From NCBI GenBank assembly GCA_963678925.1, contig OY787533.1:3596001-3660000 (forward strand): DNA of 64,000 nt, read 5' to 3'. Source of the stretch: G963665925 sp963678925 (GTDB taxonomy: Bacteria > Bacillota > Clostridia > Peptostreptococcales > Acidaminobacteraceae). The position numbers and the translations under genes were made by a program. Shown piece after piece: positions 1 through 8,603 of this stretch. The notes under the pieces were generated by a model. That model did not search any database, was not told the DNA's origin, and saw nothing but the letters and a program-made list of their open reading frames with translations. Each line of letters begins with the position of its first letter. Positions within the stretch are counted from its first letter, which is position 1.

Positions 1-1
1 G

Positions 2-532
2 GTGGCAGCAGTGCACATTAAGAGCGGTCAGGATGTTCAGGGTCAGACCGCAGTAGAAATCATTGATGACTCAAGTGTTAAAGCTGTCATAGGCGTGACG
101 GCCCAACAGGTTAAGCTGATTGAACCTGGCGATGGCGCGACCGTATACGCAAATGGAGAAAGCCATAAGGGGATGGCTGCATATGTTGATTCCATAAATG
201 CCATTCCTTCAACCACAACAGGACTTTATGAAGTCCAGCTCATGCTTGAGGACAATACATTTGACGTAAGAACAGGTGAATACGTAGAAGTTGAAATTTT
301 GATAAATGTTAGAAAAGTCCTTGTTATTCCTAGAAATGCCCTTATAATGACTGGTGAAATGAAAAAGGCATTTGTTGTGGAAAATGGTCATGCTGTTGAG
401 AAATCTCTGACAACAGGAAGTGTTGAAGGCCTCTATATCGAGGTTGAAGGTGGTCTGAATGAAGGCGAAGAAGTTGTTGTCCGCGGCCAGGCATTTCTCA
501 AGGAGGGCTCAGCAGTCGAAATCATTCAATAA
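2..532 (+). CDS. Efflux RND/HlyD-type periplasmic adaptor, C-terminal part (partial)
   Basis: The reading frame is open from the first bases, so this is the 3' end of a gene that starts before the window. The visible 176 residues look like the C-terminal half of a membrane fusion protein: a beta-barrel stretch (about 20-105), a VLVIPRNALI segment typical of the barrel/membrane-proximal junction, and a terminal domain with GLNEGEEVVVRGQAFLKEG, the usual ending of RND/MacA-like adaptors. It would link an inner-membrane exporter to the cell exterior. The GTG at base 2 is probably not the real start. The partner transporter must lie upstream. Family assignment is fairly secure; substrate unknown. 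Confidence 0.75.
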   Translation: MAAVHIKSGQDVQGQTAVEIIDDSSVKAVIGVTAQQVKLIEPGDGATVYANGESHKGMAAYVDSINAIPSTTTGLYEVQLMLEDNTFDVRTGEYVEVEILINVRKVLVIPRNALIMTGEMKKAFVVENGHAVEKSLTTGSVEGLYIEVEGGLNEGEEVVVRGQAFLKEGSAVEIIQ

Positions 533-601
533 ATGTTAAGAAAATGGAAGTTGCACATGTCTATACTGAATTGGGGTATAAGACATTTGAGGTGAAGTGT
601 T

Positions 602-1723
602 ATGAAGTCTCTTCTAAAGAAAATCGGGATGTTCGGCGGTATGGGCATACTGGCCATATCGCTTGCTTCATGCGGTGAAAAAGAACCCGTTAAAGTTGGC
701 TATACTGCCAATATGAGTGAACTGGCCTCTGATTTGGGGGTAGATGCACGTAACGGCGTTATGCTTGCTGTTGAAGAGAAAAATGATGAGGGTGGCGTTA
801 AAGGGCATCGTATAGACTTGGTCATTAAAGATGATAAGAATGATCCTGCTGTCGCAAGCCTTGTTCATGAAAAGTTCAAGCAGGAAGAGGTTCAGCTGGT
901 AATCGGGCATCTTATGTCTGGTCTTGCTGAGTCGATGCTTGAGAGTGAAAGTGAAAATATGCTCTTCCTGACACCGTCAATGAGCACGGATGCTTTTACG
1001 GGAATTGACGATTATATTTTTAGGGCATGCCCATTGATTGACGGACAGGCCAGCCTCCTGGTTGAGGATGTCCTGGAACGTGGATACACTTCCATATATA
1101 TTGTGTATGATGGAAGAAATGCAATGTATGCCAGAGTCCTTGAACGTATGACTCGGGAAATGTGCACAGAATCTGGAATCGAAGTTAAAGGTCTATTTGA
1201 TATTTCAAAGGCGACAGATGATTACGCAAGTGTCGCAAAAGATATCGCGCGCGTACAGCCGGATTGTCTCTTTATGATAACCAGTTCCATTGACACGGCT
1301 TTTATGGCGCAAAGGGTCAGACAGCTTGAAGAGGAAGCCATGCAGCTCTATTCTGTGAGCTGGTCAATGACACGTGATATGATTGAAAATGGTGGTGTTT
1401 CTGTAGAAGGCATGCGTATGATCGGCACCTACATACCTGAGACGCTCTCTGAAGAATACGCGGATTTCAAAGCGGCGTTCGAAGAGCGATTTGGCTACGA
1501 ACCGACCTTTATTGCCGAGTATGGATACGATACAGCAAAAATATTGATGCAAGCCCTTGAAACAGCAGGGTCCTTTGAGCCTGCAGACGTCAAGGCAGCA
1601 CTTGTCAACATGGAGTACGATGGTCTATATGAGACCATTAAATTTGATCAGTATGGAGATACGAATCGACGCTATTTGATTCACGTTGTGAAAGATGGCG
1701 TCTTTGAACCTGAGTGGAAGTGA
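602..1723 (+). CDS. Substrate-binding lipoprotein, branched-chain amino acid (Peripla_BP_6) type
   Basis: The N-terminus is a lipoprotein signal peptide with lipobox LASC, so Cys24 would be lipidated and the protein anchored outside the membrane. The remaining ~350 residues follow the LivJ/LivK-like two-lobe fold: an early VGYTANMSELASDLGVDARNG, the LVIGHLMSG strand, and FIAEYGYDTAKILMQALE near the end. No permease or ATPase gene follows. Instead the gene runs directly into a membrane sensor kinase, with only 4 bases between its stop and the chosen kinase start. This suggests a sensory rather than, or in addition to, a transport role: ligand-loaded protein would touch the kinase's extracellular domain. 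The ligand cannot be told from sequence. ATG start with upstream GAGGTGAAG. Confidence 0.85.
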   Translation: MKSLLKKIGMFGGMGILAISLASCGEKEPVKVGYTANMSELASDLGVDARNGVMLAVEEKNDEGGVKGHRIDLVIKDDKNDPAVASLVHEKFKQEEVQLVIGHLMSGLAESMLESESENMLFLTPSMSTDAFTGIDDYIFRACPLIDGQASLLVEDVLERGYTSIYIVYDGRNAMYARVLERMTREMCTESGIEVKGLFDISKATDDYASVAKDIARVQPDCLFMITSSIDTAFMAQRVRQLEEEAMQLYSVSWSMTRDMIENGGVSVEGMRMIGTYIPETLSEEYADFKAAFEERFGYEPTFIAEYGYDTAKILMQALETAGSFEPADVKAALVNMEYDGLYETIKFDQYGDTNRRYLIHVVKDGVFEPEWK

Positions 1724-1727
1724 TTTT

Positions 1728-3647
1728 TTGAAATATGGAGAAATGTCTTTGATTCGTGCCATACGTACAGCGATTATTGGCATGAGTCTGGCAGGGTTCA
1801 TTTTGGTGGGACTGACCATTGGAATCACCATGAAAAGCTACATGAACAATCAAATAGAAAAGAATAACGAAATGCTTGTCGACTTGCTGCTTCCACAGAT
1901 ACAGCATTATTTTGTACACCCGGAAGGCATCGCACTCGGACTCAAGGATCTTGTTGACCAGTCTGTTGAAACGGGAGAATCAGTACCCCTTTCAAAACTG
2001 CTGAACACGCTTTCCACAACCTATGTCAGAAGGGTGGAAAAGCTGGATGCGAGCGGGATTATTCGGGATGTGTATCCAGAAAATGACAACCTTTTGGGAC
2101 TTGATACAAGTGGCAGAAAATATGATTTTGAGCCAGGCACAGATCGGATTTATCGGTCTGCAACCTTTGTGGATCCCATTTCCCGAGGGGCAACGATGGC
2201 ATTCATCGTAGAAACATCGGACAAGGGTCAGCTTGTCATTTATCCTGATCTGTCAGAGGTTCAGGGCTTTCTCAACGGCGTGAGACTCTCTGAACATTCT
2301 CAGCTTGGTATTGTTGACATGACAGGTGTTTATGTGGCCCATAGCGATGAAGTATATGCCCTCGACAGATATGTAGATCCGACTTACCATGAGTGGGTGG
2401 CATCGCCTCGCCGTGATATGGGGGTTCGAACAATAGATGGTGAACAGTACAATGTTACCGTTGAGGCAATCAACGATACAGGCTGGGCGCTTTTTATTTA
2501 TCAGTCCATAAAGGATTTGAACAGCGGGTGGATCTGGTTTGTAAAATGGACAGGAATCATTTCTCTGATGATCATACCGGCGCTCTATCTGATGAGTGCT
2601 TACATAAACAGAAGAATAAGCGGTGATATCAGAGTGCTGAATGATGCGGTGGTCATGCTGGAGTCAGGATCAGAACAGACTCAAGCTGTCAACCTCAAGT
2701 ATAAGGAGACTGGCGTAGTGTTTAAAACCCTTCAGGAAACTGGGGGAGAGCTGCGAAAAAGAGAAAATGAGATCAAGGCGCTCAATCGGGGACTGGAAAA
2801 ACGGGTTCAGGAGAGAACGCTCGATCTTGAAGCGGTAAATCAGGAACTCATAAGCACAATCGAAGATTTGCAGGAAACCCAGAACCGTTTGGTAGAGTCT
2901 AGAAAAATGGCTGAAATCGGTCGGGTTGTTTCCGGTGTTGCCCATGAAATGAACACGCCGCTTGGAAACGCGCTGACAATCAGCAGTTATATACAGGAAG
3001 AATTTATCAAAACCTCAGCTCGACTGCTTAATGGAAAAATGTCAAAAAATGAGGCGAAAGAGTGGTTTGAGTCTATTGGGACCAGTCTTGAACTGCAAAT
3101 CAAGGCCATATCGAAATCCGCATTCCTGGTTCAGGAGTTTAAAAAGCTCGATTCAAATCAGCCTATAGCCAAGGACTGGTTCAATTTGAGTGACATTCTC
3201 GGCGTGATATCTGAGACCTTTAAAGAACGCTTTGAATGTGAAAACTGCAAGCTCCACATTGCTGTTTACAATGAGCAAATACACACAGATGCAGCGATTC
3301 TTAGAGATATTGTGGAACTGCTCATTGACAACATTATCGTTCATGCTTATGATACAGAAGATACCAAGGATGTCTTTATTGAAGGCAGGTTTGAGCAAGA
3401 TGCCTATCTGGTCTCTGTTTGGGATACAGGGCGTGGCATTGACAAGGAAAATCCCCTGTGCGCATTCAACGCATTTGAGAGCAATCGGCGTGAATATGGC
3501 AATATGGGCTTGGGCCTCTTTATTGTAGGCAATTATGTGCGAAATCTTTTGGGTGGAGATGTAGAATGTATTTCTGGGATGAATGCCGGTACGCGAATCG
3601 TCATGCGACTCGACCAGCCCAAGGGAAAAAATGAGCAATTTGAATGA
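1728..3647 (+). CDS. Membrane sensor histidine kinase with extracellular Cache-like domain
   Basis: About 639 residues. TM1 lies near the N-terminus (AIIGMSLAGFILVGLTIGI). A ~230-residue extracytoplasmic sensor, probably Cache-like, follows, then TM2 (WFVKWTGIISLMIIPALY), a linker and long coiled coil, the H-box GVAHEMNTPLGN (His406), an N-box (ELLIDNIIVHAY), G1 (DTGRGID) and G2 (GLGLFIVGNYV). The start is uncertain. TTG at 1728 has GGAAG seven bases upstream. ATG at 1743 has GGAG only two bases away. ATG at 1695 overlaps the previous gene by 29 bases and has no clear binding site. It is coupled to the solute-binding lipoprotein, so the two probably form a binding-protein-assisted sensor. No response regulator is adjacent. 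Confidence 0.85.
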   Translation: MKYGEMSLIRAIRTAIIGMSLAGFILVGLTIGITMKSYMNNQIEKNNEMLVDLLLPQIQHYFVHPEGIALGLKDLVDQSVETGESVPLSKLLNTLSTTYVRRVEKLDASGIIRDVYPENDNLLGLDTSGRKYDFEPGTDRIYRSATFVDPISRGATMAFIVETSDKGQLVIYPDLSEVQGFLNGVRLSEHSQLGIVDMTGVYVAHSDEVYALDRYVDPTYHEWVASPRRDMGVRTIDGEQYNVTVEAINDTGWALFIYQSIKDLNSGWIWFVKWTGIISLMIIPALYLMSAYINRRISGDIRVLNDAVVMLESGSEQTQAVNLKYKETGVVFKTLQETGGELRKRENEIKALNRGLEKRVQERTLDLEAVNQELISTIEDLQETQNRLVESRKMAEIGRVVSGVAHEMNTPLGNALTISSYIQEEFIKTSARLLNGKMSKNEAKEWFESIGTSLELQIKAISKSAFLVQEFKKLDSNQPIAKDWFNLSDILGVISETFKERFECENCKLHIAVYNEQIHTDAAILRDIVELLIDNIIVHAYDTEDTKDVFIEGRFEQDAYLVSVWDTGRGIDKENPLCAFNAFESNRREYGNMGLGLFIVGNYVRNLLGGDVECISGMNAGTRIVMRLDQPKGKNEQFE

Positions 3648-3696
3648 ATCATTGATGAGCCGGGTATTTAAAGAATAGACGTATGAGGGTGAGTTT

Positions 3697-5064
3697 ATGG
3701 ACACAGAATTGCTTTATACAATTGGGGTAGGAAATTTTAGAAGCTATTTGAGCATCTATATCATGCAGGTCGTCATCTTTCTATTATCTACGGATATGAA
3801 TGAGCCCTTAAAGGGCGTTTTGATGGCTTTCTTTTTGGCGTCGCTGATTTCCATGATTTCCATGGGGGTCATATTTTACTATAATGGTGAAATCGCAACC
3901 TCTGGAGGTGCGATGCGGTATATACGAAGTATTGATGACAAGCTGCGTCTGTTCAGAAAGGTGCTCATGATTTCCTATGCATGTACACTGGTTCTTCTGA
4001 TTTTGATGTTCATTGCGGGCAGTGGTGTGGCCGAGTATTTTATTTTTACGGGTCCGGCAAGCCTTGTGGTGGTTTTTATCGTCATGACCGTACACGATTA
4101 TCTTACAAATATGCGATATAAGCAGCTGAAAAAAGCAGATTGGGTCTTTGATTACAACAGGGAACCGTCTGTGCGAACCGTATCTACAGGAATGAATGTT
4201 GGAATTGGCATGTTCGACGAACAGAATCATTTCATAATCAGCGAGTCTCCAAAGGCCATGGAGTTAGATGAGGTCTTTGGCGAGCTGCCGCCAGGAACAA
4301 AACTGAGTGGGCATAGGCTCAAGAAGCCGGAGTATAGGGAAATACGCTTTAACGGGGAATTCGAATACAGAAGCATGAATGTTTTCAAATCCATAAACCT
4401 GAAAAGGGAGTCCAAGCACGATGTGAAGATGTTCAATCTGTATATGCGCGAACTGGAGAAATATTCTAGCCTCTACCTGATTGAAGATGGCTTTGTCAAA
4501 TGTCAAAAGACCACAATTGCCATCAACAAGAATAAAATAGAAAAGTACATTGAAGAGAATGATTATATCAGGCGATTTGTTGCCAGTAAAGAAGCTGAGG
4601 TCGCTTACATTTCCATGATGCTGAAGCCGGAGTTTTCAAAGCAGTCAATGAAACGCTTCATGAATAAGCATACAAAGGTGATTGAAAGCTATGTGTTAAG
4701 ACAAACCGGACTGGGTCTCTTTCTTGAAGACAATGACCATCCAAAGCTGCCAGAGCAGGACATAAGCTACTTGCAGCAGTACATGTCCCTCAACCTGGAG
4801 GAATACATGTGTAAACCCAAGACGGTTGAAGTGGAAAATAATTACACTTCGCTTCAGGACCGCCTAGACAATTATCCAAGGAAAAAGAAGAAAAAGGAAG
4901 ACGAGTTCGGAAAGACCCTGCATCGGTTGGATGTCGGCGGTGAAAAAGTCTACTTCTTTGCTGAAGACTTGAAAACACTGGGTGAGCTCGATGAGATCAT
5001 ATTCTCAAAATTCATCAATCGCGATTTGAGAGCAATCAAAGAAAAGCATGACATTGATGAATGA
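3697..5064 (+). CDS. Unrecognised membrane protein with large cytoplasmic C-terminal region
   Basis: 455 residues. Four hydrophobic segments are visible at roughly 15-31, 41-61, 89-107 and 112-131, followed by about 320 mostly hydrophilic residues with no motif I recognise. A lysine run (PRKKKKKEDE) sits near residue 395. The second half could hold a degenerate PAS-like fold (NVGIGMFDEQNHFIISES), but this is a guess. It is 49 bases after the sensor kinase, on the same strand, with a good GAGGGTGAG binding site, and a strong terminator follows, so it is likely the third gene of the binding protein-kinase operon and may be its output or accessory partner. Function unknown. Confidence 0.7.
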   Translation: MDTELLYTIGVGNFRSYLSIYIMQVVIFLLSTDMNEPLKGVLMAFFLASLISMISMGVIFYYNGEIATSGGAMRYIRSIDDKLRLFRKVLMISYACTLVLLILMFIAGSGVAEYFIFTGPASLVVVFIVMTVHDYLTNMRYKQLKKADWVFDYNREPSVRTVSTGMNVGIGMFDEQNHFIISESPKAMELDEVFGELPPGTKLSGHRLKKPEYREIRFNGEFEYRSMNVFKSINLKRESKHDVKMFNLYMRELEKYSSLYLIEDGFVKCQKTTIAINKNKIEKYIEENDYIRRFVASKEAEVAYISMMLKPEFSKQSMKRFMNKHTKVIESYVLRQTGLGLFLEDNDHPKLPEQDISYLQQYMSLNLEEYMCKPKTVEVENNYTSLQDRLDNYPRKKKKKEDEFGKTLHRLDVGGEKVYFFAEDLKTLGELDEIIFSKFINRDLRAIKEKHDIDE

Positions 5065-5078
5065 TGCCTTTCACAAAC

Positions 5079-5114
5079 AAAGCCGTGTATGGTTATTCCA
5101 TACACGGCTTTTCT
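5079..5114. terminator. Bidirectional intrinsic terminator between convergent genes
   Basis: Stem AAGCCGTGTATGG pairs perfectly with CCATACACGGCTT around a 5-base loop. It has T-rich sequence on the plus side and A-rich sequence on the other, so it can end both the upstream operon and the convergent helicase gene. Confidence 0.9.
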
Positions 5115-5122
5115 TCTTCGTC

Positions 5123-6277
5123 TTATTCTTCCTCTTCTTCAGGCTCCACATCAACCAGTTTTCCCATGTAGATATCCTTTACATCGAACTCAATGCCGGT
5201 CTGTTTCTGAATTTTAAGGAGCAGCTCGATTTCGCGGTCGGTCGTAAGGGTAATGGAGACACCTGCTTTTCCAGCTCGGCCAGTTCGGCCTGCACGGTGC
5301 GTATACTCATTCAAATCCTCAGGGACATCCAAACTGATTACATGGCTGATATCTGTCAGATCCATACCTCTTGCAACGAGATCAGAGGCAACGAGTACAT
5401 TTGTCTTTCCAGATTTGAAGTTGTCAAGAATCGCTTTTCTCTCAAGCTTGGTGGCATTTCCGAAAATGCCCTCTGCCTTTATTTTATGGTAGGCAAGCTT
5501 CAGGGCTACTTCCTGAACAAGTTCATTTCTATTGATAAAGACAATGGCTTTTGTCGGGTTTATTGCGTGAATGACTTTTCTCAGTTTCGATATCTTGTCG
5601 CGACGTTCACAGAGGATACAAATGTGTGAGATGGATTCATTGACCTGCGCCTGTTCAATGTTGATGTACTCTGGCGCATCCATCACTGACTCACAGCGTT
5701 TCACAGCATCCTCTGGAATGGATGCAGAAAAAGCAAGAATTTGTCTGTCGCGCAGTGTTGTCTTGATGACTTCTGAAACGACCGTGAAGTTATCACTTGA
5801 AAGAAGCTTATCAGCTTCGTCAATTACAATGGTCTTCACCTGATGCGCTTTAATTTTTTTCATTTTGATCAGTTCAAGGACACGACCAGGCGTGCCAACG
5901 ACTATATGGGGCTTTTTCTTCAAAGCCTCTACCTGACGCTTGATGTTTGCCTGTCCGATGATTGCAGTTGAACGAACTTCTGCCTTTGAGCTGTTCGAAA
6001 GGGATTTGATAACGTTGTTGATTTGAACAACCAGTTCGTGCGTCGGGGCTATAATCAGTGTGTGAAGCTCCTTTGAGCTGGCATCAATTTTTTCAAATGC
6101 AGGCAAAAGGTAAGCTAATGTTTTGCCGCTGCCGGTTTCGGCTTGAGCAATAAGGTCTATACCGCGCATTGCTGCAGGAATTGCACTTTCCTGTATGGAT
6201 GTAGGCTGGGTAATATTCATTTTTTCAAGACCTTGCACAAGGTGCTTGCTTATGTTGAGTTTTTCAAAGGTGTTCAT
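5123..6277 (-). CDS. DEAD-box ATP-dependent RNA helicase
   Basis: 384 residues from the ATG at 6277, chosen because TAAGGAG lies just upstream; a longer in-frame ORF would run into the neighbouring methyltransferase gene. The motifs appear in order: Q-motif (PTSIQE, about 25-30), motif I AQAETGSGKT (44-53), PTHELVVQ (Ia), TPGR (Ib), DEAD (II), FSAS (III), VFINR (IV), VLVASDLVARGMD (V) and HRAGRTGRAG (VI). This is the RecA1-RecA2 core with almost no C-terminal extension beyond a Glu-rich tail, so no DbpA-type RNA-binding domain. Likely an RNA remodelling enzyme in ribosome assembly or cold adaptation, as for other short DEAD-box proteins; the specific role is not inferable. Confidence 0.93.
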   Translation of the reverse strand: MNTFEKLNISKHLVQGLEKMNITQPTSIQESAIPAAMRGIDLIAQAETGSGKTLAYLLPAFEKIDASSKELHTLIIAPTHELVVQINNVIKSLSNSSKAEVRSTAIIGQANIKRQVEALKKKPHIVVGTPGRVLELIKMKKIKAHQVKTIVIDEADKLLSSDNFTVVSEVIKTTLRDRQILAFSASIPEDAVKRCESVMDAPEYINIEQAQVNESISHICILCERRDKISKLRKVIHAINPTKAIVFINRNELVQEVALKLAYHKIKAEGIFGNATKLERKAILDNFKSGKTNVLVASDLVARGMDLTDISHVISLDVPEDLNEYTHRAGRTGRAGKAGVSITLTTDREIELLLKIQKQTGIEFDVKDIYMGKLVDVEPEEEEE

Positions 6278-6332
6278 ATTTATCTCCTTACAGATTGTCA
6301 TCCGTAGATTGTATAGTTCATTGCAGATTTTG

Positions 6333-6965
6333 TCAATTGTCATTTTCGAATGAGGCTTCAACATATGCAAGTGGGATGATTCCCTCGATGACCTTACATT
6401 TTTTTAAAGTGAAGTCATGCTGAGACAGGTAATTGTGGTAGGAAGATTCGTCAAATGTCCTGTAAACGGGATAACCCATGCAGCTCAAGGATTTGATAAT
6501 CATTTGAGAGCGCAGCTTCTCCTTGTGCAGGAAATTTGCAGCGATAAGCTTGCCGCCCGGTTTTAGAAGCCTTTTGATCTCATGCATAACGTACTCTGGA
6601 TTTTCAAGCACATGCAATGCGTTTGATAATATGACGACATCATATGTATCATCATCACAGGGCATTGCTTCGGCGTTTGAGACAGAAAAGTTCACGTTCT
6701 GATATTTGGAAAAGGACTTGTTGTGTCTTGCTGTATCAATCATGGATTTTGAATGGTCAACAGCGTCAATGGACTTGCAATATGGACTCACAGAAAGTGA
6801 AACCATCCCGGAGCCCGTAGCAAGCTCTAGAACTTTATCCGTATAATCAATGGTTTTTACAATATTCAGATACAAGTCTGCATAAACGGTTTCTGCAGGG
6901 GAGATGAGCCTGTCATATACCTGCGCCCATTTATTCCATCTGTGAATGTTCTTATTAGAATTCAC
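6333..6965 (-). CDS. Class I SAM-dependent methyltransferase (Methyltransf_11-like)
   Basis: 210 residues from a GTG start with AGGAGG well placed upstream. SAM-binding motif I is VLELATGSGMVSLSV (about 45-60). The acidic post-I residue is in IDAVDHSKSM, motif II is the DVVILSNALHVLENP stretch, and LLKPGGKLIAANFL is the classic motif III. This is the UbiE/Coq5-like cytosolic fold. It precedes the helicase on the same strand with a 55-base gap, so co-transcription is plausible. An AAACT-type repeat sits upstream of it. The substrate cannot be told; small-molecule or antibiotic-type methyltransferases share this architecture. Confidence 0.85.
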   Translation of the reverse strand: MNSNKNIHRWNKWAQVYDRLISPAETVYADLYLNIVKTIDYTDKVLELATGSGMVSLSVSPYCKSIDAVDHSKSMIDTARHNKSFSKYQNVNFSVSNAEAMPCDDDTYDVVILSNALHVLENPEYVMHEIKRLLKPGGKLIAANFLHKEKLRSQMIIKSLSCMGYPVYRTFDESSYHNYLSQHDFTLKKCKVIEGIIPLAYVEASFENDN

Positions 6966-7145
6966 AGTATATTCCTCCTTTAAAACACATGCGCAAATTA
7001 AACTAAACTAAACTCAAATAGTGACATATTTCAAGTATAGCCTCTTATATCATTTCTAAACTTATATGAAGGGATATTAATACAAACTTATTATAAGTAT
7101 GGAAACAATAGCTTTTGTTTAACCTATGCGTGGCCAGTATGGGCT

Positions 7146-8156
7146 TTAGCGTCCAAATACCTTTGCAACGGTCTCCATTTTTTCGATGATAGGAAGGTTG
7201 TAAGGACAGCGTGGCAGGCATTTTCCGCATTTTATACATGCGCTTGCAGTAACGGTCTGTCTGCTATAGTAAGTTGTTGCATAACCCGTCATGTTATAAC
7301 GTGTATAATATCCCTCGGCAATAAACATGTTAGGGATGTTGATTCCGACTTCGCAAGGCGCACAGTAGCCGCATCTTCTGCAGAAGTTGCCGTCCAGGTC
7401 TTTGATGATGGCGTCAGCGGCAGCTTGTTCCTCGCTGTTAAAGCTGTAGTCCGGTCCCAGAACACTGGCGTTTTGACGCACTTCTTCAGGAGATTCCATA
7501 CCTGGAATTGCAACCGACACATTTGGGTTTTGGAGTATGTATTTAAGACTGACAGCTGGATTGTCAATGGCGCCACCAGCAAGTGGCTTCATGCAAATGA
7601 CACCGATGTTTCGCGCAGCAGCCTTCTCGAAAACCGCTTCGCCTTGACGTTCCACAAGGTTATATGGAAACTGAATGGTTTCAAAAGGTGTAGTGTCAAT
7701 GATTTCAACCAGCAAGTCAGCGCTGTGTGCAGTTATGCCGATATGACCGATCTTACCAGCCGCCTTGGCTTCAACAAGTGCCCTGTAGGCACCGTTTTCC
7801 CCCATAATCTGCTTATAGACATCAAGGTCCTTGACGTTGTGAACCTGATAGAGCTCAATGTGGTCTGTTTTCAGATTCTTTAGGCTGGTTTCAATTTCAA
7901 GTTTCATAGCTTCGTAGTCTGTAGCCATGGATTTTGTAGCTAGAATAAATTTGTCTCTGCGCCCCTCGAGAGCCTTGCCAAGGTATTCTTCGCTGATGGT
8001 ATAGCCCCTGGCAGTATCAATGAAGTTAAGCTGGGACTTTTCAAGCTCATCTACTATTTTAAAGACCATTTCCTGATCGACACGCTGGATCGGTATTCCT
8101 CCGAATCCAATACAGACAACTTCCAGACCTGTTTTTCCAAGTGTTCTTTTATTCAT
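7146..8156 (-). CDS. Aldo/keto reductase fused to a 4Fe-4S ferredoxin-like C-terminus
   Basis: 336 residues from the ATG at 8156 (GAGGAG upstream); a start six codons earlier lacks a good site. The N-terminal ~250 residues form the aldo/keto reductase barrel: MNKRTLGKTGLEV, the DTARGYTISEEYLG region with catalytic Asp/Tyr, LATKS with Lys, and YQVHNV with His. The C-terminus has CRRCGYCAPCEVGI and CIKCGKCLPRCPYNLP, matching the cysteine-rich ferredoxin-type tail of the predicted oxidoreductases of aldo/keto family COG1453. It is probably a cytosolic NAD(P)H/ferredoxin-linked oxidoreductase of anaerobes. It is monocistronic by layout, with divergent riboswitch-controlled transcription behind it. 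Confidence 0.92.
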   Translation of the reverse strand: MNKRTLGKTGLEVVCIGFGGIPIQRVDQEMVFKIVDELEKSQLNFIDTARGYTISEEYLGKALEGRRDKFILATKSMATDYEAMKLEIETSLKNLKTDHIELYQVHNVKDLDVYKQIMGENGAYRALVEAKAAGKIGHIGITAHSADLLVEIIDTTPFETIQFPYNLVERQGEAVFEKAAARNIGVICMKPLAGGAIDNPAVSLKYILQNPNVSVAIPGMESPEEVRQNASVLGPDYSFNSEEQAAADAIIKDLDGNFCRRCGYCAPCEVGINIPNMFIAEGYYTRYNMTGYATTYYSRQTVTASACIKCGKCLPRCPYNLPIIEKMETVAKVFGR

Positions 8157-8302
8157 AAATATCACTCCTCGCATAATCGTATTCAGTATAGCATATTTTT
8201 CTATTTTATAAGTAATAGGTAAGTATATTAAAATTGAATGTTTAAAGAACGTAATAATTATTGTCTGAAAGTGTAATCCGTGTTAATATGACTTTCGTAC
8301 AG

Positions 8303-8486
8303 GTGAATACTGCGTGGGTGATGGCTCGTTGAAGAAGCGTAAGCTACCGTAGGAGAAAGGTATATTTGCTTAAATATGCTGAAACTCTCAGGTCGAATAC
8401 AGTGAGTCGGACACATCCCTGGAGAGAACCGAATGGTCATCGAAGAAGCAACCTGAAAAGGGAAACTTTCAGATAAAAGGACAGGG
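8303..8486 (+). ncRNA. Tandem glycine riboswitch (two aptamers)
   Basis: The second aptamer (about 8415-8486) shows the consensus blocks in order: CCCTGGAGAGA, an ACC/GGT stem, ATCGAAGAAGCAA, a CCT/GGG stem, AAACTTTCAG, and ATAAAAGGACAGGG closing P1 with CCCT. The first (about 8306-8405) has ACCGTAGGAGAAA, a paired P3b arm and GAAACTCTCAGGTCGAATACAG, but its 5' GGAGAG block is replaced by GGGTGAT, so it is a diverged aptamer. The ~10-base linker between them is typical of tandem gcvT-type elements. The element would sense glycine and control the EIIC-like permease downstream. Confidence 0.85.
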
Positions 8487-8530
8487 CAGAAGAGCACTTT
8501 ATTTAAGTGTTTTTGTGCGCTGTCCTTTTT
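8475..8530 (+). terminator. Riboswitch-controlled intrinsic terminator
   Basis: AAAAGGACAGNGC pairs with GCNCTGTCCTTTTT across a loop that contains its own small GCAC/GTGC hairpin. The 5' arm AAAAGGACAG is also the 3' end of aptamer 2. Glycine binding, which closes P1, would therefore block the terminator. This predicts a glycine-ON transcriptional switch. Confidence 0.8.
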
Positions 8531-8603
8531 GATGCTGAAAAACGCCAGGCATGGGCCAGACGGATGAAAATGTACAAAGGGCACAATTTTAGGAGGAATG
8601 ACA

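Noticed and set aside
5048..5629. 193-residue plus-strand ORF over the helicase gene
   Set aside because: It is the antisense shadow of a clear DEAD-box helicase, begins inside the preceding gene's end and crosses a terminator.
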